Part shown: positions 61,574 to 64,000 of the stretch, one piece after another
Position numbering within the stretch: the first letter of the stretch is position 1
How the letters are laid out: each line of letters begins with the position of its first letter
Source of the DNA: Anarhynchus alexandrinus
Lineage: Eukaryota > Chordata > Aves > Charadriiformes > Charadriidae
Assembly: GCA_008711295.1 (NCBI GenBank)
Contig: VUYV01000213.1
Span: 1,175,644-1,239,643 of the forward strand
Length of the DNA stretch: 64,000 nt
Direction: 5' to 3'
Translations under genes and position numbers: made by a program
Notes under the pieces: generated by a model
What the model saw: only the letters and a program-made list of their open reading frames with translations
Databases searched by the model: none
What the model was told of the DNA's origin: nothing

Positions 61574-64000
61574 AAAATCCCAGAATGCAGTCAGGATGCT
61601 AATGAACCAAACCAGCAACTGTGGGTGGGTGAAACCCGAATGACAGGACAGCACCAGGGAGCCTTACAAAATGTTACTATTCGTCTAATTGGAAATGATG
61701 TGCCTAGAACAGGGTTGAGTACTCCAAATTCTGTTTTCAATACATTACACAGCGATCAGAATATCATTGATCTTGATAGATTTACTCCAGAATAGCAACG
61801 TAGCTAACACTGCAGCTGTCTGACCCATGTATTTAAAGGATTAACTTCATTATTGCTCTGAGATAAATCAAGATGGAATAATCTCTTTCAAAGGGAATCT
61901 CAAACAGAGATCTTGGAGTCTGAGAGATCAGGACAAAGCATGAGAAGGTAATTTGATTAAGGCATCCAGTGACAGGTACTAAGCAATGATCTCCTTGCCC
62001 TAGGTAGCACAGGGTGGACCCACACCTCTCAGAGGTCCAGCGGAGTGCAGGGCTACAGGCCTTTGCCTGAGGAGAGAGGTTCCTGCTTCATTGTGGCATG
62101 AGAAAGAAAAAAGTTGGTTTGAAGGTGAAGGATTTTCCTGAGACCTTTTCAACCCAAAATGCAAGTTTGAATACTTCTCACCTGCCAGTACCAATGTTAA
62201 ATTGGGTGCCAAAGGTCTCACATTCTGAATAAATAGTGGGGAAATGAACATTGCCAAGAGGCCGTTGAATCACAAGGGAGAAGGAAAAGGTATTTGATGG
62301 TTTTGCTTCCTTCATGACATTAGCAATTTTTGCTTGCCCAGTGCAGGCCAAAGACTGATGAATTGCCAAAGCCATGTTGCATGTTGTCTTTGCAGGATGC
62401 ACAGAGCCAGAAAGAACTGGTGACACTGCAGTTCTTGTGTGTGTCCACAGCCCAGTGCTGCAGACCTCCCCCATCACATCTTCCATGTGGAAACGAGGGG
62501 GTTGGCTTAGCCTTCACTTTGATGTCGGATCTGCACCTTGTTCCTAGTTACCTTCTCCCCATGGGGAAGCTGAGTCAAGAGGCAGGTAGAGCAGTGCATG
62601 CAAAAAGTCTGTGATGGACCCAGGTTGCTCTGGACCTGAGCTGCAAAACTGTTCTTCCTTTCTTAGATTGTGTAGCATCCTGCAGCTGATCTTCCGCTGA
62701 TGTGGTTGGCAGACCTGCACAAACAGTGAGCACTGGAGGGGGCAGTGACATGAAGCACTTTGTGTGGTCAAGGATGGTACGGAAATCTCCAAAGCATGCA
62801 CAGATACAATCTAAACAGGTCAGTCAACATAGGCCCAGAAAAGATAAATGTGTTGGGGTATGTGTAATTACAAGTTAAGGGTAAACAAATCTGGACAGCA
62901 GAACAACTCAGCTGATGGGGAAAGGTGGGATTTGGAGAAATTTTTAGGGTTTACTACAGGCCTATCACAGGTTCAGAGAGAGTTCTGAATAACATCATAC
63001 CAATGCACTACAAAAGTCATTATATGTTTTCCCTGCCCTTGAATGACCGCAGTTGATGTTGAAGTTCTCCGCATTCTCACCAGCTCCAAAGCTGAAATTT
63101 ATCTTGTGTTGTTGTTTATTTAGTCTGTCTACTTCTGGACAAGGTGTTAGCCCCTCATTTATTTGTGCTTAATGCACAGCAACAAGTCCAGCTGCTGAAT
63201 ATGGGGCTTTTCTCGGCAGTTGTCTGCATTAGCGTCTGGCTACTAAGACCAGGCTGTGCTGCCAGACCTCCATGACACTGTCCAGACAAGGCTTTCCCAG
63301 AGTTGGATGAGCCTAGGAAAAAAAAAAACAAAACCAAAACCCTCTTTGAGAAATCAATGCCAATTTCAAATACCGCACTGTAAAGGGCTTCTGCTTGTGA
63401 AGCTAGCAATCAGAAAACCTCTGCCTGGAAGAGGGCTCGGAACCAGCTCCTATTCTAGGACCTGACGCTGAGTTCTTGGTGGTAAATGACCACATTACTC
63501 TTCGGGGCCTGTGGGTGTCAAAGAAAACATGCATGTGAGAAAAGTCACTGGCTGAAAGCGAGGGCATATTTTGAACACTAGAGGTAGTTTAGTAGCCCAA
63601 GCCTGTTTCTGATTAAAATCAGAGTCCTTCAGATGAATGGAATGTAAACCACATACCAATTATTGGAATCCCATAAAGGAAACTCCCTTTTCCGTCTGTC
63701 TATCCATCCATCCGCCCACCCACACAAGTACAGTGTCTCAGAAATATCCCTCTGTAGAAATGATGGAAAAATTCAGTGCTGGCTTCCCTTTTCCTTACCT
63801 CCCAGGTGCTGGATGACAACTGAAGAGATGAAATTGCAGTGAAGCCACTTAAACACTTATCAAAGAAATGGACCTGCTAATTAAAAGGATAATATTTCCT
63901 GGCACCAAGACAAAACACACAAAGCTCAATCTCGAGGCCTTCCTCAAGCAAATTTCTGCGGGAGTGTGGCTGTGTGAGGGCTGCAGGAACGAGCCTTGGA
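61574..64000. other. Intergenic to right edge
   Basis: No gene recognised. An interrupted tetranucleotide run of TCCA type (tatccatccatccgcccaccc) lies at about 63701-63721, and an A run at about 63319-63328. Confidence 0.6.

Noticed and set aside
48761..64000. Minus-strand HSD17B3 exons, expected next to ERCC6L2 from human gene order
   Set aside because: I looked for its Rossmann-fold and NNVG-type segments on the minus strand and found nothing; it probably lies beyond the window or is not adjacent here.
1..64000. CRISPR arrays, operons, tRNA or rRNA genes
   Set aside because: The window is animal nuclear DNA. I saw no regularly spaced repeats and no tRNA-like A and B boxes or clover-leaf; rRNA sequence is absent.

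Overview
The window is vertebrate nuclear DNA. It is AT-rich, with long introns, canonical GT-AG exons and several fragments of CR1 non-LTR retrotransposons. CR1 pieces with the typical 3'-end sequence (CATAGAAT-type ends and the 'aaggg acct ... atctagtccaac' block) point to a sauropsid, most likely a bird. No species can be named from the sequence. The human orthologue of the gene found here lies in 9q22, a region that corresponds to the avian Z chromosome, so a Z location is an inference.

About three quarters of the window (1711-48723) is one plus-strand gene: the 3' part of ERCC6L2, a SNF2-family DNA translocase. Fifteen coding exons are resolvable. They splice in frame to 1302 residues ending at a stop at 48458-48460. 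The exons for the N-terminus (Tudor-like region and helicase motifs I and Ia) lie upstream of the window. The exons here carry helicase motif II (DEAH) and motif III, the insert and second RecA lobe with motif VI (DRAYRIGQ), a 1.2-kb exon coding for an acidic serine-rich linker, the VIGSSK-type module, and the C-terminal HEBO-type region. A 14.6-kb intron separates the HEBO part from the rest. In mammals the protein acts in double-strand-break joining, including orientation-specific joining in class switching, and its loss causes inherited bone-marrow failure.

The introns hold no other gene that I can support. They contain CR1 fragments, all clear ones antisense to the gene, along with low-complexity A/C-rich tracts, a perfect 14-bp hairpin at 17643-17675 and a candidate alternative exon at 31082-31145. 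The last 15 kb (48724-64000) is downstream intergenic DNA with two larger antisense CR1 fragments (about 50001-50525 and 53100-53835). It also has one weak candidate for a new first exon, coding for a hydrophobic N-terminal anchor behind a TATA box, at 54469-54583.

I found no system that is clearly new. The observations most worth checking concern alternative processing of ERCC6L2: a frame-breaking cassette exon, intronic polyadenylation after the large exon, and an exon whose acceptor looks like a recursive-splice site.
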